This document shows, one piece after another, positions 8,767-17,627 of a stretch of 57,355 nucleotides of DNA; the first letter of the stretch is position 1, and each line of letters begins with the position of its first letter. The DNA comes from UBA2108 sp002713215 (GTDB lineage Bacteria > Bacteroidota > Bacteroidia > Flavobacteriales_G > Salibacteraceae). The notes under the pieces are model-generated. The model worked only from the letters and a program-made list of their open reading frames with translations, was not told the origin of the DNA and made no database searches. The stretch lies in assembly GCA_937891015.1 (NCBI GenBank), contig CALAPY010000108.1, positions 1-57,355 of the forward strand, written 5' to 3'. Made by a program: the position numbers and the translations under genes.

Positions 8767-10245
8767 ATGGCGAAGGGGTTTACCAGCAGGGAAGAAGATT
8801 ATTCAAAGTGGTACAATGAGCTTGTAGTAAAAGCTGATTTGGCAGAAAGTTCTGCAGTAAGAGGTTGCATGGTTATAAAGCCTTATGGTTATGCCATATG
8901 GGAAAAAATGCAGGCCGAACTGGACCGAATGTTTAAAGCAACCGGGCATCAAAATGCCTATTTCCCCTTATTTGTTCCAAAAAGTTTATTCGAAGCCGAA
9001 GAAAAAAATGCCGAAGGTTTTGCCAAGGAATGTGCGGTAGTTACTCATTATCGATTACAAAATGATCCTGAAAAGGAAGGTAAACTTAGGGTAGATCCTA
9101 ATGCCAAGTTGGAAGAAGAGTTAATAGTTAGACCAACCAGTGAGGCTATCATTTGGAATACGTACAAGGGGTGGATCCAGTCTTACCGAGACTTACCATT
9201 GTTGATCAATCAGTGGGCGAATGTGGTTCGATGGGAAATGAGAACTCGCCTCTTTTTGCGAACCGCAGAATTTCTGTGGCAGGAAGGCCATACGGCACAT
9301 GCCACCGAGCAGGAAGCCATAGAAGAAGCAGAACAGATTTTAGAGGTGTATGCTGAATTTGCAGAAAAATTTATGGCAATGCCTGTTTTAAAAGGACTTA
9401 AGACAGAGAGTGAACGTTTTGCAGGAGCAGTTGAAACCTATTGCATTGAGGCACTTATGCAGGATGGTAAGGCACTACAAGCAGGAACTTCACATTTCCT
9501 GGGACAGAATTTTGCCCATGCCTTTGACGTAAAATATACTTCCAAAGAAGGGAAAGAAGAATTTGTATGGGCTACCAGTTGGGGCGTTTCAACGCGATTG
9601 ATGGGTGGACTGATTATGACCCATTCTGATGACAACGGCCTGGTGTTACCTCCTAGATTGGCTCCAATTCAAGTGGCCATAATTCCAATTTACCGGTCAA
9701 TGGAACAATTGGAGATGGTAACTGAAAAAACACTTCCCATAAAGGCTGCGCTTGAAGCTAAAGGAATATCGGTTAAGTATGATGATCGGGATACTCATAA
9801 ACCAGGCTGGAAGTTTAATGAATATGAATTTAAGGGGGTTCCTGTCCGTCTTGCAGTGGGACCAAGAGACCTTGAAAACGGCACCATTGAGGTAGCGAGA
9901 AGAGATACCCTGACTAAAGAATTGGTTTCGATTGATACTGTAGATTCTTATGTGCCTGATTTATTGGATGATATACAAATATCCCTTTACAACAAAGCTC
10001 ACGCCTATAGAGAAGAGAATACAACGGAGGTAAGCACCTACGATGAATTCAAGGACAGAATTGAGGGTGAAGGTGGATTTGTATTGGCACACTGGGATGG
10101 AACCGCAGAAACCGAAGAGGCCATTAAAAAAGAAACCAAAGCTACTATCCGATGTATTCTACTGGATTCTAAGGAAGCGAATGGTAAGTGTATTTATTCT
10201 GGAAAACCATCGACCAAAAAAGTAGTTTTTGCCAAAGCTTATTAG
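8767..10245 (+). CDS. proS: Prolyl-tRNA synthetase, archaeal/eukaryotic type
   Basis: A 492-residue class II synthetase that charges tRNA-Pro. The N-terminus (FTSREEDYSKWYNELVVKA) and the absence of the editing insertion of the roughly 570-residue bacterial type identify the short type 3 ProRS, which also occurs in Bacteroidota. Motif 2 is visible as RWEMRTRLFLRTAEFLWQEG and motif 3 as STRLMGGLIMTHSDDNG, followed by the anticodon-binding domain (PIQVAIIPIYRSMEQLE) and the C-terminal zinc-binding-like domain. It is the first gene of a possible unit with the barrel protein and lipoprotein; the gap to the next ATG is one base. Confidence 0.95.
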   Translation: MAKGFTSREEDYSKWYNELVVKADLAESSAVRGCMVIKPYGYAIWEKMQAELDRMFKATGHQNAYFPLFVPKSLFEAEEKNAEGFAKECAVVTHYRLQNDPEKEGKLRVDPNAKLEEELIVRPTSEAIIWNTYKGWIQSYRDLPLLINQWANVVRWEMRTRLFLRTAEFLWQEGHTAHATEQEAIEEAEQILEVYAEFAEKFMAMPVLKGLKTESERFAGAVETYCIEALMQDGKALQAGTSHFLGQNFAHAFDVKYTSKEGKEEFVWATSWGVSTRLMGGLIMTHSDDNGLVLPPRLAPIQVAIIPIYRSMEQLEMVTEKTLPIKAALEAKGISVKYDDRDTHKPGWKFNEYEFKGVPVRLAVGPRDLENGTIEVARRDTLTKELVSIDTVDSYVPDLLDDIQISLYNKAHAYREENTTEVSTYDEFKDRIEGEGGFVLAHWDGTAETEEAIKKETKATIRCILLDSKEANGKCIYSGKPSTKKVVFAKAY

Positions 10246-10246
10246 A

Positions 10247-11110
10247 ATGACTAGATATATTGGATTGCTTTTGCTAGCAGTAGGGTTTATTGTTCAAGCC
10301 AAAGCTCAGAAGGAAATTAAAGGAGATAAGAAATGGAGGTTTTGTAATGTTAAGCAAGACGTTCAGAGGAAAGGCCGTGTGTTTTTCTATTGGGGCTACA
10401 ACCGATCTACATATTCAAAAAGCGATTTTCACATTAGTGGGGAAGGGTATGACCTGACTTACAGAGATATAAAAGCCAAGGATAAACCAACTCCATTTTC
10501 CACAACCGATTACGTTCAACCTTCCAACATTTCAAAGCCACAATACAATTATCGCATAGGTTATTACATAAATGATCGATGGAGTATTTCATTTGGCATG
10601 GATCATATGAAATACTTTATGATTGAGGATCAACACCTAAAGGTAGAAGGGCATGTATCACCTGAGGCAAGCAGTACTTATGCAGGTACCTATGATCACG
10701 AAACAGAAGTTAACTGGAGAATGCTCTGGGTTCATCACAGCGATGGCCTTAATTATACAAGTGTTGAGGCAGAGTATAACCTCCCGCTTTGGATAGCATC
10801 CAGCAAAAAGTTTTACCTGGATGTAATGGGTAACATTGGTGCCGGTATTGTGGTACCCAAAACTTACGTAATGACCCTTAATAAGGAGGAAGACAATAAA
10901 TTCCACATTGCAGGTGGCGGTCCCAGTGCTAAATTAGGTGCCAGGTTTACATTCTGGAGGAATTTCTATTTTGAAGCAGCTGCTAAAGCGGGGTATGTTT
11001 GGATGCCCAATATTTTGGTCAATAGTGAAGGAACTGCTGAGGCAAATCAACATTTTGGCTGGATTCAAGGTTATGGAGCTTTAGGAATTAGCATACCTTT
11101 GATTAAGTAA
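10247..11110 (+). CDS. Outer-membrane beta-barrel protein, function unknown
   Basis: A 287-residue protein with a clear signal peptide (IGLLLLAVGFIVQAKAQ, cleavage near residue 20). Alternating aromatic strands such as RVFFYWGYNRSTYS, YNYRIGYYINDRWSISFGMD and FYFEAAAKAGYVWMPN, and a hydrophobic last strand (YGALGISIPLIK), fit a small beta-barrel of about ten strands. The ATG lies one base after the proS stop; an upstream in-frame alternative would overlap proS and precede the signal peptide. I recognise no specific family. Context (a lipoprotein next) suggests an envelope role only. Confidence 0.72.
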   Translation: MTRYIGLLLLAVGFIVQAKAQKEIKGDKKWRFCNVKQDVQRKGRVFFYWGYNRSTYSKSDFHISGEGYDLTYRDIKAKDKPTPFSTTDYVQPSNISKPQYNYRIGYYINDRWSISFGMDHMKYFMIEDQHLKVEGHVSPEASSTYAGTYDHETEVNWRMLWVHHSDGLNYTSVEAEYNLPLWIASSKKFYLDVMGNIGAGIVVPKTYVMTLNKEEDNKFHIAGGGPSAKLGARFTFWRNFYFEAAAKAGYVWMPNILVNSEGTAEANQHFGWIQGYGALGISIPLIK

Positions 11111-11123
11111 ATTTCTAATATTG

Positions 11124-11519
11124 ATGAAGCAATTTAGTATCCTATCAGTTGGAATTTTGTTTTTACTAGCCTTAGGTGGTTGTAAGAAAAAAACCTGTAA
11201 GGATTTTCATGCCGGAGTTTTTCAGTCGCAGGACGAGAAAATGAAGGACATTACTATTTACAGAAACGATTCTACTCAGACTGAAATTAGTGAGGAAAGA
11301 GGAATCCGGGATGTTTTTAGCATTACCTGGGTTAATGATTGTGAATATTACCTTGTTTTAAAGGAATCACAAACACCAGATAAGAATTTACTTAATGAAT
11401 TAGATACCTTGCGGGTGTCAATTACAGCAATAGAAGATGATAAGTATCAATTTACGGCCTTTTTAAATGGGAAGAAGTTCGTGAATGATTTAAAACAAAT
11501 AAGTAGTAACCCCGAATAA
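11124..11519 (+). CDS. Small predicted lipoprotein, function unknown
   Basis: A 131-residue protein with a type II signal peptide: a hydrophobic run (FSILSVGILFLLAL) followed by a GGC lipobox with Cys at about residue 20, then a KKK stretch. The mature part contains a short beta-rich domain (MKDITIYRNDSTQTEISEE, DVFSITWVNDCEYYLVLKE) resembling small Bacteroidota lipoproteins that begin by measuring a conversion or change, but I do not recognise a named family. A TTG just before the ATG is also in frame, but ATG is the more likely start. It follows the barrel gene by 13 bases and precedes the SPFH gene by 10. Confidence 0.7.
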   Translation: MKQFSILSVGILFLLALGGCKKKTCKDFHAGVFQSQDEKMKDITIYRNDSTQTEISEERGIRDVFSITWVNDCEYYLVLKESQTPDKNLLNELDTLRVSITAIEDDKYQFTAFLNGKKFVNDLKQISSNPE

Positions 11520-11529
11520 CAGAATAAAA

Positions 11530-12375
11530 ATGGCTGAATATTATCAAGAAAATACTGAATTTAACTTCAAAAAGTTTGCTCCGGTTTTTATTGGAGTAAT
11601 TATACTTATTGTGGTTTTGGGTCTGGGCAATCGATTGTTTATTACGCTGGATGCAACAGAACGAGGCGTTATGTTTCACCCTTTCGGAATGGGATTGGAT
11701 AAAGACAATGTATATAGCCCCGGATTTCACATTATAGCTCCCTGGAACAAAATGTATGTGTTTAATGTAGCTGAACAAAAAAGTGAAGAGCCAATGGATG
11801 TTCTTGACAAAAACGGGCTATCGGTAAACATAGATATTACGGTTCGTTATTTTCCCACCTATAACCGCATTGGTTATTTGTACGAAGGATTTATGTTGGA
11901 TTATGCAAGCCTTTTGGTGATTCCTGAGGTACGTTCAACGGTTCGTCAGGTTGCCGGTAGATACACCGCTGAAGAAATTTATTCTACCAAACGTTCTGAA
12001 GTCGAGTTATCAATTATTAAAGAGGCAGGTTCAAAACTGAAAGAGAACAATATTGAAATGAAGGCGCTACTTATTCGATCAATTAATCTGCCTGCTGAAA
12101 TTAAAGGAGCGATTGAATCGAAGTTGAAGCAGGAGCAGGAAGCTTTAGCATACCAATTCAGGTTGGAAAAAGAAAAGTCTGAGGCCGAAAGAAAAAGAAT
12201 TCAGGCAGAAGGAGAAGCGAAGGCAAATCAAATTATCAATTCGAGTTTAACGCCTCAACTATTAAAAATGAGGGGCATTGAAGCAACGTTGGAATTGTCA
12301 AAATCACCTAATTCAAAAGTGGTGATTGTTGGGTCTGGTAAAGATGGTATGCCATTGATATTAGGTAATCAGTAA
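11530..12375 (+). CDS. SPFH/prohibitin family membrane protein
   Basis: A 281-residue protein with one N-terminal transmembrane helix (FAPVFIGVIILIVVLGLG, about 17-34), an SPFH/band-7 domain (ERGVMFHPFGMGLDKDNVYS onward) and a charged coiled coil (EQEALAYQFRLEKEKSEAER) ending in SSLTPQLLKMRGIEATLELS, the usual prohibitin-like tail. Such proteins form large rings on the inner membrane and modulate membrane proteases or microdomains. It is the last gene before a strong terminator, so it closes the proS-barrel-lipoprotein unit. No FtsH-like protease is in the window. Confidence 0.88.
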   Translation: MAEYYQENTEFNFKKFAPVFIGVIILIVVLGLGNRLFITLDATERGVMFHPFGMGLDKDNVYSPGFHIIAPWNKMYVFNVAEQKSEEPMDVLDKNGLSVNIDITVRYFPTYNRIGYLYEGFMLDYASLLVIPEVRSTVRQVAGRYTAEEIYSTKRSEVELSIIKEAGSKLKENNIEMKALLIRSINLPAEIKGAIESKLKQEQEALAYQFRLEKEKSEAERKRIQAEGEAKANQIINSSLTPQLLKMRGIEATLELSKSPNSKVVIVGSGKDGMPLILGNQ

Positions 12376-12395
12376 TTAGAACATTAAGGTGAATT

Positions 12396-12433
12396 AAAAG
12401 CCTGATTTTGCTATGCGATTTCAGGCTTTTTTT
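12396..12433 (+). terminator. Rho-independent terminator after the SPFH gene
   Basis: A perfect 10-bp stem, AAAAGCCTGA against TCAGGCTTTT, with a 15-base loop and a run of T continuing to 12433. Confidence 0.8.
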
Positions 12434-12465
12434 GTTATTTAGATTTCTATTAGAACGAACCATCA

Positions 12466-13254
12466 ATGAAAGCAATTGTTTTTATTCTTTTTGGGTTGAT
12501 TCAGCTTCACCAACTTGTATTGGCTCAAGATAGCGCAAAAAAATTCTCATTAGAGTATTTACAATGGGGAGATACCAGTTATCTTCAGGTATTTGAAAGG
12601 TCAGTTGAACTTCCTTTTGAAGTATCAAATCGCCAAAACCCAGAGATTGTGTATACCTCTTTTATTCTGAATCCAAATGGTAAGGTAGATACATTTTGGA
12701 TTAGTTCTTCGTCTTGCGAAGATTGCGAATCGGGAATAGTAGAAGGCTTTAAATTACTTGGAGCGTTTAAGCCCAATTGGTACACTGATAAACCTGTATC
12801 AATTCAAATAAATCAAGCTTTTTCATTTGGTAAGAAAGATCGTTTTGGAGTTTTTAATGTAGTCTACGATTCAAACAGGTTTGCAAAGCCGTTAAGACCC
12901 GGTATTGAAGTGAAGCATGTACGGAATATGGAGTTTACGGGTTATAAAAAGCCAATGCGCACTTTAAAAGGTACGGATCAGCAATATATGTATACCGTAG
13001 AAAACCCAACAATTGTGGCAAAAAGAGAATATAAAGTAGATATTGAGAAAGGTAATTATCAAGAGGCATTGAAAAAGCTTAACTATTTGTACCGTGGGGA
13101 CCCGACTGACCATGAATTACTTCTTCAAAGAGGTGAAGTTAAATTCCAACTTTCAAAAATTAAAGGTGCATGCAAGGATTGGCAAAATGCCATGAATAAA
13201 GGAAATAAAAGGGCTGAAGCACTTTTTGAACAACATTGCGAAACAGGGGAATGA
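12466..13254 (+). CDS. Secreted protein with TonB-C-like and TPR-like parts
   Basis: A 262-residue protein with a signal peptide (VFILFGLIQLHQLVLAQ, residues 4-20). Residues about 45-110 (VELPFEVSNRQNPEIVYTSF, NPNGKVDTFWISSS) resemble the TonB C-terminal/energy-transducer fold in which a periplasmic domain turns over partner proteins, but without the usual TonB membrane helix. The C-terminal 70 residues look like one or two TPR units (GNYQEALKKLNYLYRGDP) followed by the Bacteroidota pattern GACKDWQNAMNKGNKRAE. Its stop overlaps the alkD start as ATGA (13251-13254). Function not known. Confidence 0.6.
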   Translation: MKAIVFILFGLIQLHQLVLAQDSAKKFSLEYLQWGDTSYLQVFERSVELPFEVSNRQNPEIVYTSFILNPNGKVDTFWISSSSCEDCESGIVEGFKLLGAFKPNWYTDKPVSIQINQAFSFGKKDRFGVFNVVYDSNRFAKPLRPGIEVKHVRNMEFTGYKKPMRTLKGTDQQYMYTVENPTIVAKREYKVDIEKGNYQEALKKLNYLYRGDPTDHELLLQRGEVKFQLSKIKGACKDWQNAMNKGNKRAEALFEQHCETGE

Positions 13255-13937
13255 GATCGGTAGAGCCTTATTTTGCACCATTAAAGGAAGTGTTAATTAG
13301 TAATGGCGATCAGGAGAATGCCGATTCCATGGCTGCCTACTTAAAAGATCAATTCCAATTCTATGGGATTAAACAAACCCCTCGAAGGACTCTTTTCAAT
13401 CAATTTGTAAAAGAATATGGACTTCCGGAATATGCCAATTTAGGCCAATGCATTAGGTGGCTTTATGACCAGCCTCAACGAGAGTATCATTATTGTGCTA
13501 TGGAGTTGGTTCTTAAGCTCAAGCGGCAATGGGACGATGAGGTACTTAAACATGCCTCGTATTTAATTGCAACCAATTCATGGTGGGATACCGTTGATCT
13601 CATTGCAAGCAATATTGTTGGTGCCTATCTAAAAAAGCACCCAAAGTTGGTAGAGCCTACAATTTCAATGTGGATTGAAAGTGAAAACATGTGGCTGAAC
13701 CGAACAGCCATTCTCTATCAACTGAAATACAAAGAAGAGACCAGTACGAGTTGGTTAACTCAGTCTATTTTGCCTCATATTGATTCCAATGAATTCTTCC
13801 ACCAAAAAGCCATTGGGTGGGCGTTACGGCAGTACTCGAAGTTTAATCCACAATGGGTAATTGAGTTTGCTGACAATCATGATCTCAAACCATTGAGCAG
13901 GAGGGAGGCGTTGAGGTTGGTAGTAGGAAACAATTGA
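13251..13937 (+). CDS. AlkD-family DNA alkylation repair glycosylase
   Basis: A 228-residue all-helical HEAT-like protein of the AlkC/AlkD superfamily, which excises N3- and N7-alkylpurines from DNA. Characteristic pieces are KQTPRRTLFNQFVKEYG early on, TNSWWDTVDLIASNIVG in the middle (the Trp and catalytic Asp region of AlkD), LNRTAILYQLKYKE, and KAIGWALRQYSKFNPQWV with the conserved Arg near the C-terminus. The ATG was chosen because it overlaps the upstream stop as ATGA; a start five codons earlier would overlap more. Its end faces a converging T9SS gene 46 bases away with no clear terminator between. Confidence 0.88.
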   Translation: MRSVEPYFAPLKEVLISNGDQENADSMAAYLKDQFQFYGIKQTPRRTLFNQFVKEYGLPEYANLGQCIRWLYDQPQREYHYCAMELVLKLKRQWDDEVLKHASYLIATNSWWDTVDLIASNIVGAYLKKHPKLVEPTISMWIESENMWLNRTAILYQLKYKEETSTSWLTQSILPHIDSNEFFHQKAIGWALRQYSKFNPQWVIEFADNHDLKPLSRREALRLVVGNN

Positions 13938-13982
13938 GTTAGTTGATCACAATAATTGATAAATGAAGTGCTTTTAAATCAC

Positions 13983-16900
13983 TCACTCGCTCACAACAAT
14001 TCTTTTAAATTTAGTTTCAGACACACAAAAGAGCCCAACGAGGTAGGTACCCGAGGGCAGGTTGGTAAAGCGATGTTCGAAGTAAAAAGGGTTTTCTTCC
14101 CAATGAGAAATGTCGGATTGATAAACTACTTGGCTCAGGTCGTTGAAGATCTTTATCTCCCTTACTTGCTTGTCGTTGTTCAAAGCTGTAATTACAAAGT
14201 GGTCTTTGGCCGGGTTGGGGTCTATTCTAAAATCGCATAGCAATGGTGGAATGTTGGGGTTTGGCAATACTCTTATAGAATCAGAAACAGTATCCCTGCA
14301 TCCATAATTGTCGTAAGCTACCAGTGAAATAACATGGTCTCCAAAAGGGATAATTCGGTAGGTTAAATCCCTTTCTTCTCCAATTTTTTTATTATCCATT
14401 AACCAAATAAACTGATCGGCGCCAGCAGAAGAGTTGTTGCCAATTAAGTCAAGAGGAATCATGCTTTCTTTTTTGTTGAGAGTGAATCCTGCCTTAATGG
14501 CAAAAAAAGCTGGATTGAATTTTACCGAGTGACTGCCGCAATAATTGGTAACAGTAAGCGAGTATTCTCCGGCTTCTTTTACAAGTATTGTATTGGAAGT
14601 ATCTCCTGTATTCCAGAGGTATTGGCCTTCGTCTGTTCCACTTCTACCCAAAAGAGTAACGGGAGTTCCGGGACATACTCTGCTGTTAGGTTCTGCATTA
14701 ACTAAGGCCACAGGGGTTTTTAAATGGGTTACGTTTATCGATTTGGATTTAAAGCCACAGGGGTTTTCTACACGCACCGAGTAGGTTCCAGAACCCAATA
14801 CCAAATGGCTGGATTTAGTGCTTCCATTGTGCCATAGATAGGTTGCACGCTGATTACCTGCGTCTAGAGTTAATGTATTGTTGTCACAAATAATGGTATC
14901 GCCTGGGAAATTGATTTTTACAGGTTGCAGTTCGGTAACCTCAAAATCAACCGAATCACTACCGCATTTGTTTTCCGCTTTCGCCCAATACTTACCATAG
15001 TTCTTAATGGAAGCATACGAGGTGGTATCACCAGTAGACCAAATGAATATTGAAGAGGTGTTGGTAGCAGAACTTTTCCAGCCCAAACTAGCCAATAGTG
15101 TAGCAGAATCTCCTAAACATATGGAAGTATCTTTCAGTAACAAATCTGGTTTGTCCACATGATCTATCCTTATGGAATCATACAATCTACCGCATTCGTG
15201 TTTTACCTCTACCTTATACTGCCTGGCAGTATTTACCACAACCGAAGAATCTATAGTTCCATTGTGGTACCAGTAGAATCTTAATGAGGTATCTGCCGCA
15301 CCGGCATTTAAGGTTAGGGGTAGGTTAGAACAAATGGTGGTGTCATTACCCAGGTCCACATTGGGATTGGGAGTGTACTTTATTTCGAACGTATCTCTAA
15401 AAACCCCACACAAGTTATTGGTCCTTACCCAATGTTTACCTGCTTTGGAGTAGGTTGCATAAGGTTTATTGGTTATGGCACTCCACCAGTAAATGGTATG
15501 CGGAAAATTGAGGTTTATTTTATAGCTACTGCCCTTACAGAACGTGGTATCGGTTATGTTGGATTGAGCTGAATGATGAATTTCAAGATTTATACTGTCG
15601 GAATCGAAGCCACAAATGTTTTTTGCGGTAACCCAATACTTTTTAGTGGTTGTGGGAACTATGGAGGTGGTGGAATCTCCAGTACTCCAGGAATACTTTG
15701 CCCTGGCCCAGGAAGTTGACAATGGAAAGGAATCACAAACAGCAGTATCGTTAGGTAAATCAACTTTTGGAGTTGACGCATAGCTAACATACATAGAATC
15801 TCGGGTAAGTACACATTTATTGAAGGCATCTACCCAAACCCATCCGGAGTCTGAAAAGTAAATGGCGCTATCGTTGCTTCCAGTAGACCAAACAAAATCG
15901 TAGTCGTTGTTTAGGTTGGGTTGAATAAAGAGGGTGTCTTTTGCGCAAAGCAGGGTATCGGAGCGTATGTGAACCGTATCGCCACCTTCTACCACAATAT
16001 TCTTAAGCAGAGTATCGGGTATACCTCCCTCAAAGCGAACGATTTTAAGATTGTATTTACCCACCTGATTGTAGCGGTGACCTACCTTAAAACCGGTTGC
16101 TGTATTCAATGCTCCAGAGCCAGGATCTCCAAAATCCCATTTTAAGGAATCGATACAGGTAGAGTCGTTAATCCAAAGCACAGCCGTATCTTTTACACAG
16201 GCATTCTCATGAAAAAGCCAGGCTTCGGATACCGAAGAAGGGGGAAGGCGAGGGAAATGCAGGTAACCGATAGGAATTGAATCTTTATAGGATTTCTGGT
16301 ATCTACAAGTTATTCCTTTTTTTTCTGGACGATGTATGACATTAATATCAAATCCAGGGTAGTTTGCAACGTTGTAGGTTTGAGCAATTACGTAAATCTT
16401 CCCATCTGGTCCCCGGGCAATATCCTGAAATTCATCAAGAGGAAATTTGTTATTTAGCCCGGTATTTAAAGTGTAATCAATTTGCGTACGGTTAACATAA
16501 GTACTTCCGCTTCTTTCGAATTGATTTAATGATATGGTATCTATTACTTTAGAAAACCCTTGGTATTGATGATATTGTTCCTTAGAGTTAATGTTGTATA
16601 AATAATTACCACTAGCCGAAAATGCCATATGAGCGCCTTTTGGCGCTCCAATACCATAGATGTAATGAATATTCTTAAATTTATAAAACTGGTTGTAGTT
16701 ATTAAATATCCCTAAATTGTTATTGAAGTCTACCGTATACAAACTCACTTCGGATGAGTCATACACCCAAGCTCCTAATGTAGCGTTATAATATTTTGTT
16801 GAAAGGGTATCAACACCTTTCATAACCACTCTATTTCCAACAGGGGAAATACATAAATCCAATAAATAATCCAATCCGTTCAATTGGGGAGAAACGACCG

Positions 16901-17570
16901 GTGTTTTGTTTAATCCATTTTGATCGATGAGGTAGGTATAAAAACGTTTATGAAAGAGATGCCAATAACCCACCCACAGGTCCTTTCCATTGCAATGTGG
17001 AAAAGAAAAGAATATGTAGCTGTGCTTCGTCATTTCCTTGACCGTTGAGTCCGTGTTTTTCAAACTATCTAAATAGTATATGGAAGTCAAGGGTTTTATA
17101 TGGCCGAGTGAATCTGAATAGGAATAATATCGGGTTCCAAATGCCTGGTTGAAATAGTTATAATGTGGAAGTGCACTATAACTCAAATGATAAAAAATAG
17201 AATCGTGTCTTAAGCTCCTAACCAATAAATTTTGGCCTCTTTCCGCAGCAAACCAATGTAAAGAATCAAAAGCGTATTTTGTTGAATCGTAAAAAGCCTG
17301 TCCTGCTGAATATACTGCTGTCTTTCCATTACCGTAGGCCAATCCACCTCTATTGGGATAAAAGTTTGCACGGTAGTTTTTAGAACTATTGAGTACAATG
17401 GTATCGAGGTGCATTTTGGGTTGAAAAAAATTAAAGGTAAGAACCGTGTCTTTTGGTTTAATAGCACCATAATTTGGGTTAATCCTTTGTATTGCCCATT
17501 CCTTTAGAATTTGGCTTTGAGCAGATATACCAATTAAGAAAATAAAGAATACAAGAATGCTCTGTTTCAT
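13983..17570 (-). CDS. Large T9SS-exported protein with Ig-like repeats and PKD domain
   Basis: An 1195-residue secreted protein with signal peptide ILVFFIFLIGISAQS. Roughly residues 20-440 form a propeller-like WD/kelch-type region typical of gliding-adhesin-like Bacteroidota proteins (IARGPDGKIYVIAQTY is a recognisable piece). A PKD-like module (LKWDFGDPGSGALN) follows near 480, then seven Ig-like repeats of 65-80 residues, each with a D-T-x-x-C start, a W-S-T-G-D-T core and a terminal N-x-C-G (for example KYWVTAKNICG). A further PKD-like domain and a type-A T9SS sorting domain (FRIDPNPAKDHFVITAL to the end) close it. It probably acts at the cell surface or outside the cell as an adhesin. 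It lies 57 bases downstream of another T9SS gene. Confidence 0.85.
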   Translation of the reverse strand: MKQSILVFFIFLIGISAQSQILKEWAIQRINPNYGAIKPKDTVLTFNFFQPKMHLDTIVLNSSKNYRANFYPNRGGLAYGNGKTAVYSAGQAFYDSTKYAFDSLHWFAAERGQNLLVRSLRHDSIFYHLSYSALPHYNYFNQAFGTRYYSYSDSLGHIKPLTSIYYLDSLKNTDSTVKEMTKHSYIFFSFPHCNGKDLWVGYWHLFHKRFYTYLIDQNGLNKTPVVSPQLNGLDYLLDLCISPVGNRVVMKGVDTLSTKYYNATLGAWVYDSSEVSLYTVDFNNNLGIFNNYNQFYKFKNIHYIYGIGAPKGAHMAFSASGNYLYNINSKEQYHQYQGFSKVIDTISLNQFERSGSTYVNRTQIDYTLNTGLNNKFPLDEFQDIARGPDGKIYVIAQTYNVANYPGFDINVIHRPEKKGITCRYQKSYKDSIPIGYLHFPRLPPSSVSEAWLFHENACVKDTAVLWINDSTCIDSLKWDFGDPGSGALNTATGFKVGHRYNQVGKYNLKIVRFEGGIPDTLLKNIVVEGGDTVHIRSDTLLCAKDTLFIQPNLNNDYDFVWSTGSNDSAIYFSDSGWVWVDAFNKCVLTRDSMYVSYASTPKVDLPNDTAVCDSFPLSTSWARAKYSWSTGDSTTSIVPTTTKKYWVTAKNICGFDSDSINLEIHHSAQSNITDTTFCKGSSYKINLNFPHTIYWWSAITNKPYATYSKAGKHWVRTNNLCGVFRDTFEIKYTPNPNVDLGNDTTICSNLPLTLNAGAADTSLRFYWYHNGTIDSSVVVNTARQYKVEVKHECGRLYDSIRIDHVDKPDLLLKDTSICLGDSATLLASLGWKSSATNTSSIFIWSTGDTTSYASIKNYGKYWAKAENKCGSDSVDFEVTELQPVKINFPGDTIICDNNTLTLDAGNQRATYLWHNGSTKSSHLVLGSGTYSVRVENPCGFKSKSINVTHLKTPVALVNAEPNSRVCPGTPVTLLGRSGTDEGQYLWNTGDTSNTILVKEAGEYSLTVTNYCGSHSVKFNPAFFAIKAGFTLNKKESMIPLDLIGNNSSAGADQFIWLMDNKKIGEERDLTYRIIPFGDHVISLVAYDNYGCRDTVSDSIRVLPNPNIPPLLCDFRIDPNPAKDHFVITALNNDKQVREIKIFNDLSQVVYQSDISHWEENPFYFEHRFTNLPSGTYLVGLFCVSETKFKRIVVSE

Positions 17571-17580
17571 AAATTATTAA

Positions 17581-17617
17581 TTACCCTTCCTCCAATAAAA
17601 GATTGGAAGAAAGGTAA
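17581..17617 (-). other. 16-bp stem-loop between two T9SS genes
   Basis: In minus-strand RNA two 16-base arms pair completely around a 5-base loop, with two G-U pairs. In plus-strand RNA the same positions would be C-A mismatches, so the structure belongs to the minus-strand transcript. There is no T run after it, so it looks more like an intercistronic processing or stability element than a full terminator. Confidence 0.6.
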
Positions 17618-17627
17618 TAAATATTAA

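Noticed and set aside
13956..14240. 94-codon plus-strand frame antisense to the end of the large T9SS gene
   Set aside because: It covers the conserved sorting domain on the other strand; no start signal or homology is evident.
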